Source of the DNA: Alphaproteobacteria bacterium GM202ARS2
GTDB taxonomy: Bacteria; Pseudomonadota; Alphaproteobacteria; GM7ARS4
Direction: 5' to 3'
DNA length: 38,224 bases
Assembly: GCA_014323835.1 (NCBI GenBank)
Contig: JACONH010000014.1
Location: forward strand, 1 to 38,224
Below, piece by piece: positions 16,425-24,325 of the stretch. Below the pieces are notes generated by a model, which worked only from the letters and a program-made list of their open reading frames with translations, did not search any database and was not told the origin of the DNA. Numbering within the stretch: the stretch's first letter is position 1; each line of letters opens with the position of its first letter. The position numbers and the translations under genes were made by a program.

Positions 16425-17466
16425 GCTCGAGAGCTTCTTGCGCCGAACCAGTGCCTCAAGGGACAGTTTAAATGTTTTCCTTGGCAATACTACGGCATGC
16501 CTCGTCACCTCGGCCTCTGCTTCGGCGGCGCGTGGCTTCTTCAGTAGCCGTGCCGTGCTGGACCCGCACGCGCCCACGGAATTCGAGCTTTGGTGCATCG
16601 ACGACACCGAGGGCATCGTCCGAGAGCACATTGCCGACTACCCGCCCGACCCCAGCTACCGGGCGGGCGCGTTTGCCATGGGTTACTTTGCAACAGACCA
16701 CTTCGGCGCACCGGTCGTCCTGCACCGGTTCGGGCGCCGCTATTACATGGTCGGTGTGGAACTCGAACGCCCGACATGGACTTATTTCGTCAAGTTCTTT
16801 GTCTTCACGGCGGCCCTGGAGAAGCAACAGCTGTTTTTGAAATCGGCAGCTGTCGAAATCGACGGCCAGGGCGTTCTCATCGCGGGACGCGGCGGCGGTG
16901 GCAAAACGACACTCGTGGAAACGCTCTGTCGGTATGGCGCGCGCTTCTTGACGAACTCTCACGCCATTGTCAGCAATGGTGAGGTGATTGGGGTTCCGAG
17001 CAACATGCGGGTTCGTCCAAACGACACGGCGGCGGACCATGCACCAAAGCTCCCGTCGCTCCGGGAAGGCGAGAGGCTTCGTGACCCGTATACCGACCTG
17101 CCAGCCGCTCCAGGCATGTCGGCCCCGCTACACCACACCTTGATCATCGATTACCGGCCGGAGCAGGAAGACTGCGTCCGCCGGCTGCCACCCGACGAAG
17201 CCGTCGGCTTCCTCGACCAATTCTCGCTCGGCGTTAACGTCTACGGCCTGGAGGAGGAACTGCTCGAATGGTGTGGTCACGACGTGGCCCGCTTCGGGCG
17301 GGAGATGATGCAGCAGTGGGGTCGACTCAGAATTTTGGTCGAGGAGCACCCCTGCTATCTTGTTCGAACCGACATTCTTGACCCCGACAATCGAGCTGTT
17401 TTGTTTGATATGCTCGGCATCCATTCGCGGCTCAATCCGCCCAACTCAATTTCCTGTAGAGATTGA
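16417..17466 (+). CDS. HprK-related P-loop kinase
   Basis: About 349 residues from the ATG at 16417; a TTG at 16411 is in frame two codons earlier. The core is VLIAGRGGGGKTTLVETLCR, a Walker A loop at about residues 155-165, placed as in HPr kinase/phosphorylase-related proteins, followed by GARFLTNSHAIVSNGEVIGV. In true HprK this second segment carries an Asp pair; here Asn-Ser occupies the position, so catalysis may differ. The N-terminal 130 residues have mixed alpha/beta character and no known domain. HprK-related kinases occur with PqqD-like and PF14907 proteins in uncharacterised and lasso-peptide loci, where some phosphorylate Ser in a peptide. It overlaps the upstream gene by 8 bases. 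Confidence 0.75.
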   Translation: MDELESFLRRTSASRDSLNVFLGNTTACLVTSASASAARGFFSSRAVLDPHAPTEFELWCIDDTEGIVREHIADYPPDPSYRAGAFAMGYFATDHFGAPVVLHRFGRRYYMVGVELERPTWTYFVKFFVFTAALEKQQLFLKSAAVEIDGQGVLIAGRGGGGKTTLVETLCRYGARFLTNSHAIVSNGEVIGVPSNMRVRPNDTAADHAPKLPSLREGERLRDPYTDLPAAPGMSAPLHHTLIIDYRPEQEDCVRRLPPDEAVGFLDQFSLGVNVYGLEEELLEWCGHDVARFGREMMQQWGRLRILVEEHPCYLVRTDILDPDNRAVLFDMLGIHSRLNPPNSISCRD

Positions 17467-17468
17467 GC

Positions 17469-18932
17469 ATGACACAGAATGACTTGGCCAGGATTGTCAG
17501 CCAGTCCGACCTCGCAGAGATCCGCAAGTGTGAGCGAGACAGATGCCTAGTCTTGGCGACCGGGTGCTTCGATCTGGTCCACAAAGGGCACATTCACTTT
17601 CTTGGCGAGGCCGCCGCACAGGGTGATGTTCTGGTGGTGGGTATCAACGACGACCGCTCAGTGCGCGAACTCAAGGGCCCGTCACGGCCGATCGTATCGG
17701 GCGCGGATCGCGGCGCGGTCCTGGCCGCGTTCGGCTGCGTAGACTACGTCTACGAATATCCCGAGCGATGCGCCGGCGTGTCGATCGAGCTCCTAAAGCC
17801 GGACGTCTTCTGCGTTGGCGAGGAGAGCATCGGTGCCTATCTCGACGAGATTGAGGCCGCCCGCAGGAACGCCGTGCGCATCCACCCCATACCGAAGGTC
17901 AAGTCATCTTCGACCACGACTATGGTCGATCATATCCAACAGACGGATGCAGGTAAGGACCCGCTGGTGATTTCTGTCATTTATGTGAACTGGAACACTC
18001 GGCAGCTTCTCAAGGATTCTATCGAATCGCTCAAGAAACACCGTGGCAACTGCTCACTCGAAATAATCGTGGTCGACAACAACTCGAAAGACGGAACGGT
18101 CGAATGGCTGCAAGCCGAGCATCCTGACGTTCTTGCCGTTCCCCTCACCAAGAACGTCGGGTTCAGCGTCGGCAACAACAAGGGACGCGAAGTGGCCACA
18201 GGTGACTACCTGCTGCTGCTGAACACGGATACCGTTGTGTTACCATCCACGTTGCCGGGCATGGTCTCCGCTATCGAATCCGACATCACGATTGGCTGCG
18301 TTGGCGCACGCCATCTCAACGCCGACCGCACGCTTCAGCGATCTATGGACAGTTTCCCCAATCTCGTGGCGGACCTGCTCACACACAGCGAACTCCACCG
18401 CCTGCCCTGGGTCGCCCGTTGGTTGGGGCGCCGCCATGCCTGGTGGAGTGCGCATGACCGGACGCGGCAGGTTGACTGGGTAAATGGCGCCTGCATGCTA
18501 TTCCGCAGGGAAGCGTTCGACGAAGCTGCCGGCTTCGACCCAGAGATCTTCATTTATGGCGAAGAAGTGGATCTGTGCCGTCGACTCTGGAACAATGGTT
18601 GGAAGGTAGTCTTCTCAACCGATGCCGAGATAGTCCACCTCGGCGGCGCGGCGATGGACCATGTCGCAGCCTACCGCCTCTTTCTGAACTACAAGGGACT
18701 GATCCGCTTTTACGACAAGCACAAAGGTTGGGCATCCCGGCTGGGAATCCGTACCATTGTCCTTGGAACCCTGCTCGCTCGCTTCGTTCTTTTTCTACCT
18801 TTTGCCGCCCTACCCTCACGGTGGATCTTCGTCCGTCGTATCCGAGGCGTGCTGAGCCAAATGGGGTCGGAGGCAAGCCTGTCCGAGATAGTACGGGCTT
18901 GGAGCCGAATAGCCGCAACCATCGTTACGTAG
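17469..18932 (+). CDS. Fusion: cytidylyltransferase (HldE-C/RfaE-like) plus GT2 glycosyltransferase
   Basis: About 487 residues from the ATG at 17469, 2 bases after the preceding stop; a TTG at 17463 is possible. Residues about 20-150 are a nucleotidyltransferase of the RfaE domain II type: VLATGCFDLVHKGHIHFLGE with the HxGH motif, VVGINDDRSVRELKGPSRPI, and PDVFCVGEES. From about residue 165 a family 2 glycosyltransferase begins: VISVIYVNWNTRQLLKDSIE, IIVVDNNSKDGTVEWL, NVGFSVGNNKG, LLLLNTDTVV (DxD-like), then VDWVNGACMLFRREAF and FIYGEEVDLCRRL, as in rhamnosyltransferase-like WbbL proteins. A hydrophobic segment near residues 430-455 may anchor it to the membrane. The fusion suggests one polypeptide makes an NDP-sugar or NDP-alcohol and transfers a sugar. 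Confidence 0.82.
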   Translation: MTQNDLARIVSQSDLAEIRKCERDRCLVLATGCFDLVHKGHIHFLGEAAAQGDVLVVGINDDRSVRELKGPSRPIVSGADRGAVLAAFGCVDYVYEYPERCAGVSIELLKPDVFCVGEESIGAYLDEIEAARRNAVRIHPIPKVKSSSTTTMVDHIQQTDAGKDPLVISVIYVNWNTRQLLKDSIESLKKHRGNCSLEIIVVDNNSKDGTVEWLQAEHPDVLAVPLTKNVGFSVGNNKGREVATGDYLLLLNTDTVVLPSTLPGMVSAIESDITIGCVGARHLNADRTLQRSMDSFPNLVADLLTHSELHRLPWVARWLGRRHAWWSAHDRTRQVDWVNGACMLFRREAFDEAAGFDPEIFIYGEEVDLCRRLWNNGWKVVFSTDAEIVHLGGAAMDHVAAYRLFLNYKGLIRFYDKHKGWASRLGIRTIVLGTLLARFVLFLPFAALPSRWIFVRRIRGVLSQMGSEASLSEIVRAWSRIAATIVT

Positions 18933-18942
18933 GATCAGATTG

Positions 18943-20958
18943 GTGACCCTGCCCTCTGCCAAAGACACGGATGCCGGCCAGATCACTAAGGGGCCGTTCT
19001 TCCTTGGTATCAACTGCGCTCACGACGCCGCCGCGTGTATCGTCGGTGACAGTGGCATTCTTGCCGCGGTGCGCGAGGAGCGACTGGTACGCACCAAACA
19101 CTACGAAGGATTTCCCCGCCGCTCGATCCAGTATTGTCTCAACGCCGTCAACCTTCCTTCTCTGCGCGGGGTCTCCGGTGCGACCATCAATCAATATCCG
19201 AAAATGGACTGCGAGTACGACCTTCGGGCCATGGGATACGGAGGACCGCTTTCCGTCAATCCATCACATCATCTACTCCATGCCTTTTACGCGCGCTACT
19301 TCACCGGAGGCCGCGACGGTCTGATCGTGATCGTCGACGGCAGCGGATATAGCTTCGCTGAATATCTTCGTGGCGAAGGGGAGATGCTGGGTGAAGAGGT
19401 GCCCGATGGCGATGCTGATGAAGCGGAAGCTGTCTTTCTTGTAAAGGACGGTGCGCTGTTCCTGATCCACAAACGCTGGGGTGTGTGGAAAGCGAGCATG
19501 CCCTACTTCCGGTTTCCCAGCCTTGGCCACGCCTACGCCATGGCCGCGCAGCATATCTACCAAGACATCCGCGGATGGCAGTATGCCGGCAAGGTGATGG
19601 GGCTTGCTCCCTATGGCCGTGTTTCCGATCGGATTCCCCAGGTGATCAGGCTCGGGAACAAGGGCTTCGAGATCGATCTCGAATGGGTCTGGCGCTTACC
19701 GAAGCTGCGACCGCGCACAGATTACTGGGCGGATCTGGACCGTCAGGACATAGCGGCGCGGATTCAGCACGATCTAGAGATTGCTCTCTTGGCTTGGCTG
19801 GAGCGGTTGTCGCACAAGCACGAAGCGGCTCCTCTGTGCCTGACCGGTGGCGTAGCACACAATAGCGTCGTGAACGGTAAGATCGCCCAAGTCTACAGGA
19901 CCAGCCGGTTTACGCCCGCAGCAGACGATGCAGGCACTGCGATCGGCGGAGCGCTCTACGCATTCGAACGCACGATGCAGCGCCAACCTGTGATCGGTTA
20001 CGGTGACGAGTTCCACGGTCGCCCCTATAGTACGGAAGAGATCGAGCATGCGCTTAAGGGCGACCGGCGGATCCAGCTTGCATACTTTGATACAGAAGAA
20101 AGCTTGGCCAAGGACGCCGCAATACGTCTGTCTCAAGGTGCTTTCATCGCCGTGCACGACGGTGGTAGCGAGTTCAGCGCCCGAGCGCTCGGCCACCGGA
20201 GCATCTTGTGCGATCCCCGATCACCAACGGCGAAAGACGACCTTAACCGCCATATAAAATTCCGAGAAGAGTTCCGTCCTTATGCGGCGATGGTCCTGGC
20301 CGAAGAAGCACACGCGTACTTTCACCTGCAAGGCGACAGTCCATACATGATGGTCGTAGCCGACGTGGTGCTGGATCAGCGCGCAGCCATTCCTGCAGTT
20401 TGCCACATCGACGGTACCGCTCGGGTACAGACCATCGACCGGTCCTACCGAGGGATAACAGCCAAAATTCTCTCGGCCTTTCACCGTCTAACGGGTATGC
20501 CTGTTCTGCTCAACACATCCTTCAACGTCCGTGGTGAACCGATCGTAGAGACGCCGGAAGAAGCCCTCGAATGCCTGTGTACAACAGGATTGGATGCAGT
20601 CTACATCTCGCCATACAGGGTGGAAACCCACTCTGTTTCGTGGGACCTGAATGATCCCAGCATGAGAACGTACATTCCCGTCGTCAATCAGAGCTTCAGG
20701 CTTGGCAGCACCTACATCACGCACGGCACAGCAGGCTGGAGCGCCGACCATCACATTCAGTCACGCACCGGCCATCGTATCTCAGTACCAGCGGACCTTT
20801 TCGAATTTCTCCGCAATATCGATGGCTCCAGGACGGTGGGCACCCTGATCTCCGAAACTGCTGATGGATTACAGGCGATGGAGATGCTCCGGTCCCTGAA
20901 TCGAATGGGGGCGGTTTCGCTAACTACCGCGATGGACGTGTCCGATTCCGACTCGTGA
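18943..20958 (+). CDS. NodU/CmcH-family carbamoyltransferase with PqqD-like C-terminal domain
   Basis: About 671 residues. N-terminal Kae1-like part: FFLGINCAHDAAACIVGDSG, VREERLVRTKHYEGFPRRSI, and the metal-binding HHLLHAFYARYF. The YrdC-like/C-terminal part has GGVAHNSVVNGKI, PAADDAGTAIGGALYA, FSARALGHRSILCDPRSPTA, FREEFRPYAAMVLAEEAHAY, HIDGTARVQTIDRS and LLNTSFNVRGEPIVETPEEA. These are the standard motifs of O-carbamoyltransferases such as NodU, CmcH and TobZ. Beyond about residue 590 is an extra roughly 80-residue tail, DLFEFLRNIDGSRTVGTLIS, resembling PqqD-type winged-helix peptide-binding domains; this is tentative. Start: GTG at 18943 with AGGA eight bases ahead; TTG at 18940 is also in frame. 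Last gene of the plus-strand unit. Confidence 0.85.
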   Translation: MTLPSAKDTDAGQITKGPFFLGINCAHDAAACIVGDSGILAAVREERLVRTKHYEGFPRRSIQYCLNAVNLPSLRGVSGATINQYPKMDCEYDLRAMGYGGPLSVNPSHHLLHAFYARYFTGGRDGLIVIVDGSGYSFAEYLRGEGEMLGEEVPDGDADEAEAVFLVKDGALFLIHKRWGVWKASMPYFRFPSLGHAYAMAAQHIYQDIRGWQYAGKVMGLAPYGRVSDRIPQVIRLGNKGFEIDLEWVWRLPKLRPRTDYWADLDRQDIAARIQHDLEIALLAWLERLSHKHEAAPLCLTGGVAHNSVVNGKIAQVYRTSRFTPAADDAGTAIGGALYAFERTMQRQPVIGYGDEFHGRPYSTEEIEHALKGDRRIQLAYFDTEESLAKDAAIRLSQGAFIAVHDGGSEFSARALGHRSILCDPRSPTAKDDLNRHIKFREEFRPYAAMVLAEEAHAYFHLQGDSPYMMVVADVVLDQRAAIPAVCHIDGTARVQTIDRSYRGITAKILSAFHRLTGMPVLLNTSFNVRGEPIVETPEEALECLCTTGLDAVYISPYRVETHSVSWDLNDPSMRTYIPVVNQSFRLGSTYITHGTAGWSADHHIQSRTGHRISVPADLFEFLRNIDGSRTVGTLISETADGLQAMEMLRSLNRMGAVSLTTAMDVSDSDS

Positions 20959-21029
20959 TCGTAGCAGTCGGCCAAGATTGGGAAGTGGCCGCTGGGGTGG
21001 GTGCAAACGACGACACCCGACTAAGTGTA

Positions 21030-21048
21030 TGATGATTATGTATCATCA
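21030..21048. terminator. Short hairpin between convergent genes
   Basis: TGATGAT, loop TATGT, ATCATCA: a perfect 7-bp stem. It overlaps the 3' end of the minus-strand dehydratase gene and follows the carbamoyltransferase gene by 71 bases. It lacks a clear T run, so termination is only a guess. Confidence 0.3.
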
Positions 21049-22553
21049 AAAGAGCCTGGATGAATTGACCAGCAATTTTCTAGATAGCTACGAATGTCGA
21101 CAAACTGCGGTAAATTGTCAATTTTCCTTATGACACTTATCATTAATCCTTCTTCGTAGAAATTTGGGACTACACACCCTCGTTGGCTCCACAAGTCACA
21201 GCTATCTGATTTTCGGAAGAAATATGGCATACGACAACTCATTATCTCTTCTGACTCATATTTGATAATATCCATGTTGCCCTTTATATCTCTATCAAAC
21301 ATTGATACAAACCATTCACTATCAATTAATGAAATATTTCTCTTATCCAAAGAAAGATTTTTCTCATAAATACTTAGAGCTATTCTATATGATCGAGAGC
21401 TAGAAATTAATACCCTTTGTTGAATAGATTTATTTTCAAATTTTCTCAACAAGAATTCCAATATAAAATCTAAGTTGTATTTTATATTTTTATGCATTTC
21501 CTCATAACCAGCCCAAAATATTTTTTTATACGGAGAATCAATGAGAGGAAAGAAGAATTCATGATCAATACTGTAATATTTTTTATATCCAATACGAATT
21601 GGCGATAGGTCAATTACAATAGGATTGTAACATATATATTTCCGGGGGTGACTGTCAAATATAGAAGGATAATATCTAATATTACTATTTTTAATCATGA
21701 CATTACGAAGTCCATATCCAATGCAATATTTATCTATGTTTGTATGTTTATTGTTAAATGCGGTTTCCATGTCAATTTGTAATATTTCTTTGCCTGTGAA
21801 AATAAAATTTGCGATGTGGCGGTCAGTGATGCCCATAGCCATAGAAAAAGCCATTATTTTTCCGAGGTCATGGTATATATTTTTCCGATCAAATCTTTTA
21901 ATGCTTCCTTTATGCCTTCTTATTATTTTTTCATATGCACCCTCAGTCATACTTTCAAAAAAAATACGCTTTATATTAGTATTATATTGTTGATTTTTTG
22001 ATATTATATTATATAGATTACTAAGATTTCTATCTATATAATATCCATATGGTTTATATATAAATCCATCATTATTTTGATTTTTTATCATAATAGTAGA
22101 TTTGTCAGTTATTAGATCATATGAAAATAAAAACTCAATTTTGTATATAGATCCCAAATAAAATTTCATAATTTTATTTGATTCTATATCATTATCAATG
22201 ATTTTTATTGAACGGCATATATAATTAACAGCTTCATTTATTGCTCTGTGCAGAGGCATCAATACAAGAGAATATTTATTCTTAATTATTTCGATAATTT
22301 TTTGATGATTTTCTGGAGAAAATATATGATGATGATCAACATTCATATTATTTGATATGTCTTCGATGGTAAAAAGCATATGATGATCGATAATTAGTGA
22401 CATATTTTTCATAATTTTCGAAACTATATAGTGCGCACGACCTTTATGAAGTGATTTCATTGATACAAGCTTATCGTGAATCACGGGTGAGTGATGACCG
22501 AGAAATGCCTTTGTCCACAAATCGAGCCGAAGGTCGGTACTAGTTTTGCTCAT
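21036..22553 (-). CDS. Stand-alone LanM-type lanthipeptide dehydratase domain (DUF4135-like), no cyclase
   Basis: A 505-residue protein matching the N-terminal dehydratase domain of class II lanthipeptide synthetases. The kinase-like part has DGFIYKPYGYY (Lys167, compare VYKPRSL), then HDLGKIMAFSMAMGITDRHI followed by ANFIFTGKEILQIDMETAFN. This supplies Asp244, His246, Asn249 and Asp261 in the LanM pattern D.H..N...D.ET. The elimination part has IFWAGYEEMHKN, then QQRVLISSSRSY, and EEIMSCRMPYFFRKS in place of the usual GDIPYF. LanM enzymes phosphorylate Ser/Thr and then eliminate phosphate. The protein stops where LanM would continue into the zinc cyclase, so no LanC domain is present. The gene is strikingly A+T-rich (one counted line is 28% G+C), a sign of transfer. 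GGGAGG precedes the ATG. IS630 is inserted 93 bases upstream, possibly damaging its promoter. Confidence 0.75.
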   Translation of the reverse strand: MSKTSTDLRLDLWTKAFLGHHSPVIHDKLVSMKSLHKGRAHYIVSKIMKNMSLIIDHHMLFTIEDISNNMNVDHHHIFSPENHQKIIEIIKNKYSLVLMPLHRAINEAVNYICRSIKIIDNDIESNKIMKFYLGSIYKIEFLFSYDLITDKSTIMIKNQNNDGFIYKPYGYYIDRNLSNLYNIISKNQQYNTNIKRIFFESMTEGAYEKIIRRHKGSIKRFDRKNIYHDLGKIMAFSMAMGITDRHIANFIFTGKEILQIDMETAFNNKHTNIDKYCIGYGLRNVMIKNSNIRYYPSIFDSHPRKYICYNPIVIDLSPIRIGYKKYYSIDHEFFFPLIDSPYKKIFWAGYEEMHKNIKYNLDFILEFLLRKFENKSIQQRVLISSSRSYRIALSIYEKNLSLDKRNISLIDSEWFVSMFDRDIKGNMDIIKYESEEIMSCRMPYFFRKSDSCDLWSQRGCVVPNFYEEGLMISVIRKIDNLPQFVDIRSYLENCWSIHPGSFDDT

Positions 22554-22646
22554 TTTGGTCCTCCCAGGCGGCGTTTTTGAGGGTTTGGTCGATGACCACG
22601 GAGAGCGGCAAAATTCTTTGGGTACCGTTGGTCTAAGGAACTACAT

Positions 22647-22675
22647 CTAGTGCAGTGACGCATTCATAGGATTCA
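22647..22675 (+). repeat. IS630 left inverted repeat
   Basis: Begins CTAGTGCAGTGACGCATTCA. It pairs with 24816-24844, whose reverse complement begins CTAGTGCGCTGACGCATTCA; three mismatches occur over 29 bases. Confidence 0.8.
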
Positions 22676-24251
22676 CATTGTTGTCAGGATATGCGATACC
22701 ATCCGCATGTCCCAAGATGTGTGTCCCCTTGTTACGGTCGAGGATCGTGTTCGCTTGGAAGCGATCATCGCCGATCGTAATCGTTCTCAAAAGCATGTGG
22801 CGCGGACTCGGATCATTCTGCATTCGTCCGACCGGCTGAACGTCGCCGAGATTGCCAGGCTTTCCAGCGTCAGCCGACCGGCCGTCTGGCGCTGGCAGCG
22901 GCGGTTTGCCGAGGCAGGCGTCGACGGTCTTCTTCGTGAAGTCAGCAGAAAGCCTGGCAAGCCGCCTATGCCTGATGCCGATGTCCAGCGGCTGATTGCG
23001 CTGACTTGCAGCGAGCCGCTGGTTGAGGCCATGCACTGGACCGGCCGCGCCATGGCCAAGGCCATGGGCGTATCTTTGCGTACGGTTCAGCGGATCTGGA
23101 AGGTTCATAAGCTGCAGCCCCACCGTCTCAGAACCTTCAAACGCTCGAACGATCCCGATTTCATCGCCAAGCTTGAAGACATCGTCGGCCTTTATACGGC
23201 GCCGCCTGCCCACGCCCTTGTCCTGTCGATCGACGAGAAATCTCATGTGTGGATGTATATGGACCCCGGCTTGCAAGAGAAAAGTTAGCGTGTGGCATAA
23301 TGTGATTGCTTTGCAGTCATGTGTCCGGCCTGTTGACACGGTCGACACATGACCGCTGGCCCCGATGGGTTGCGCGGGCCGGGCTGCCTTTGAACGCAGC
23401 AGGACGGTCTGGCCCCCCACGATCAACAGCTGACGGACATACTTGTCGCCGAGCCGACTGATCCGACCGAGTCTTTGCTTGCCGCCGGTAGACTTCTGCC
23501 GTGGCACGAGGCCAAGCCAGGCTGCAAATTCACGCCCACTACGGAAGGCGTTAGGATCAGGCATGGTGGCGGCGATGGCCGAGGCGATCAGTGGCCCAAT
23601 GCCTGGAATGGTGGCGAGCCGCTGGCTGACAGGGTGGGCCTTGTGCCATGCCCTAATCCGAGCATCGACCTCAGCGATCCCCTGCCCCACTTCGTCGAGC
23701 TGCGCTGCGAGGAGCTCGATGACTTGTCGCGCCAGCTCCAGCACGCGCTGGTCCTCCTGCATTCTCGCCAAAAGCTGTGGCACGTTCCAGGTTCCCTGCG
23801 CCACAACAAGACCGAACTCCGCCAAGTGCCCACGAACCGCGTTGATGAGTTGAGTTCGCTGCCGGACCAGCAACTCACGGACCCGGTGCATGGTCAATGC
23901 CGACTGTTGCTCTGCCGTCTTGACTGGCACGAAGCGCATGGACGGTCGCGTCACGGCCTCGCAGATTGCAGCTGCGTCGGCAGCATCATTCTTGCCGCGC
24001 TTCAGGTAGGCCTTGACGTACTGTGGCGGCATCAGGCGCACCTCGTGTCCCAACGAGCGCAACTCGCGCGCCCAGAAGTGGGCGGTGGCGCAGGCTTCCA
24101 TGCCGATCAGACAGGCTGGCAGCGAGGCGAAGTAGGTGACGACCTGAGCACGCCGGAGGCGCCGCTTCACGACGACGACGCCCGCTTCGTTCACGCCATG
24201 GACCTGAAAGACCTGCTTGGCAAGGTCGAGGCCAATCGTTGTAATCTCCAT
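22647..24251 (-). CDS. IS110-family transposase with read-through C-terminus
   Basis: The first 290 or so residues are an IS110-type transposase. The DEDD domain starts TTIGLDLAKQVFQVHGVNEA and includes the IGMEACATAHFWARELRSLG segment and YLKRGKNDAADAAAICEA. The C-terminal IS116/IS110/IS902 domain has LATIPGIGPLIASAIAATM, then FAAWLGLVPRQKSTGGKQRL and RISRLGDKYVRQLLIVG. Soon after VLLRSKAA the family match ends. The open frame then continues about 240 codons through sequence antisense to the IS630 transposase and stops exactly at the IS630 left end. The full 534-residue product is thus chimeric and the C-terminal part is not a real domain. Confidence 0.7.
   Translation of the reverse strand: MEITTIGLDLAKQVFQVHGVNEAGVVVVKRRLRRAQVVTYFASLPACLIGMEACATAHFWARELRSLGHEVRLMPPQYVKAYLKRGKNDAADAAAICEAVTRPSMRFVPVKTAEQQSALTMHRVRELLVRQRTQLINAVRGHLAEFGLVVAQGTWNVPQLLARMQEDQRVLELARQVIELLAAQLDEVGQGIAEVDARIRAWHKAHPVSQRLATIPGIGPLIASAIAATMPDPNAFRSGREFAAWLGLVPRQKSTGGKQRLGRISRLGDKYVRQLLIVGGQTVLLRSKAARPAQPIGASGHVSTVSTGRTHDCKAITLCHTLTFLLQAGVHIHPHMRFLVDRQDKGVGRRRRIKADDVFKLGDEIGIVRAFEGSETVGLQLMNLPDPLNRTQRYAHGLGHGAAGPVHGLNQRLAASQRNQPLDIGIRHRRLARLSADFTKKTVDACLGKPPLPAPDGRSADAGKPGNLGDVQPVGRMQNDPSPRHMLLRTITIGDDRFQANTILDRNKGTHILGHADGIAYPDNNVNPMNASLH
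22707..23245 (+). pseudogene. IS630 transposase, 5' part
   Basis: The N-terminal two helix-turn-helix domains are intact: RLEAIIADRNRSQKHVARTR, then LNVAEIARLSSVSRPAVWRW and MAKAMGVSLRTVQRIWKVHK. The catalytic domain begins (ALVLSIDEKS, first catalytic Asp) and is then interrupted by IS110. The frame runs on to a stop at 23288 in foreign sequence. The rest is at 24326-24844. Confidence 0.8.
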
Positions 24252-24325
24252 CTGGCTGACTCCCTCTAGTGGTGTTTGAAAGCCACCACCTTGGCACGAT
24301 GATGCCGTGAGGGGGCCATCCGCCC
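23246..24325 (-). mobile_element. IS110-family element inserted in IS630
   Basis: The boundaries are inferred from where IS630 coding sequence stops (after SIDEKS) and resumes ([11 protein letters not shown]). The roughly 1.08 kb insert carries one minus-strand transposase gene and no terminal inverted repeats, as expected for IS110. It is shorter than usual for the family and its transposase lacks a normal C-terminus, so part is probably deleted. The exact ends could be off by a few bases. Confidence 0.65.

Noticed and set aside
22647..23300. Apparent novel C-terminal domain of the IS110 transposase
   Set aside because: It is the antisense of the IS630 transposase gene, produced by nesting of the two elements.
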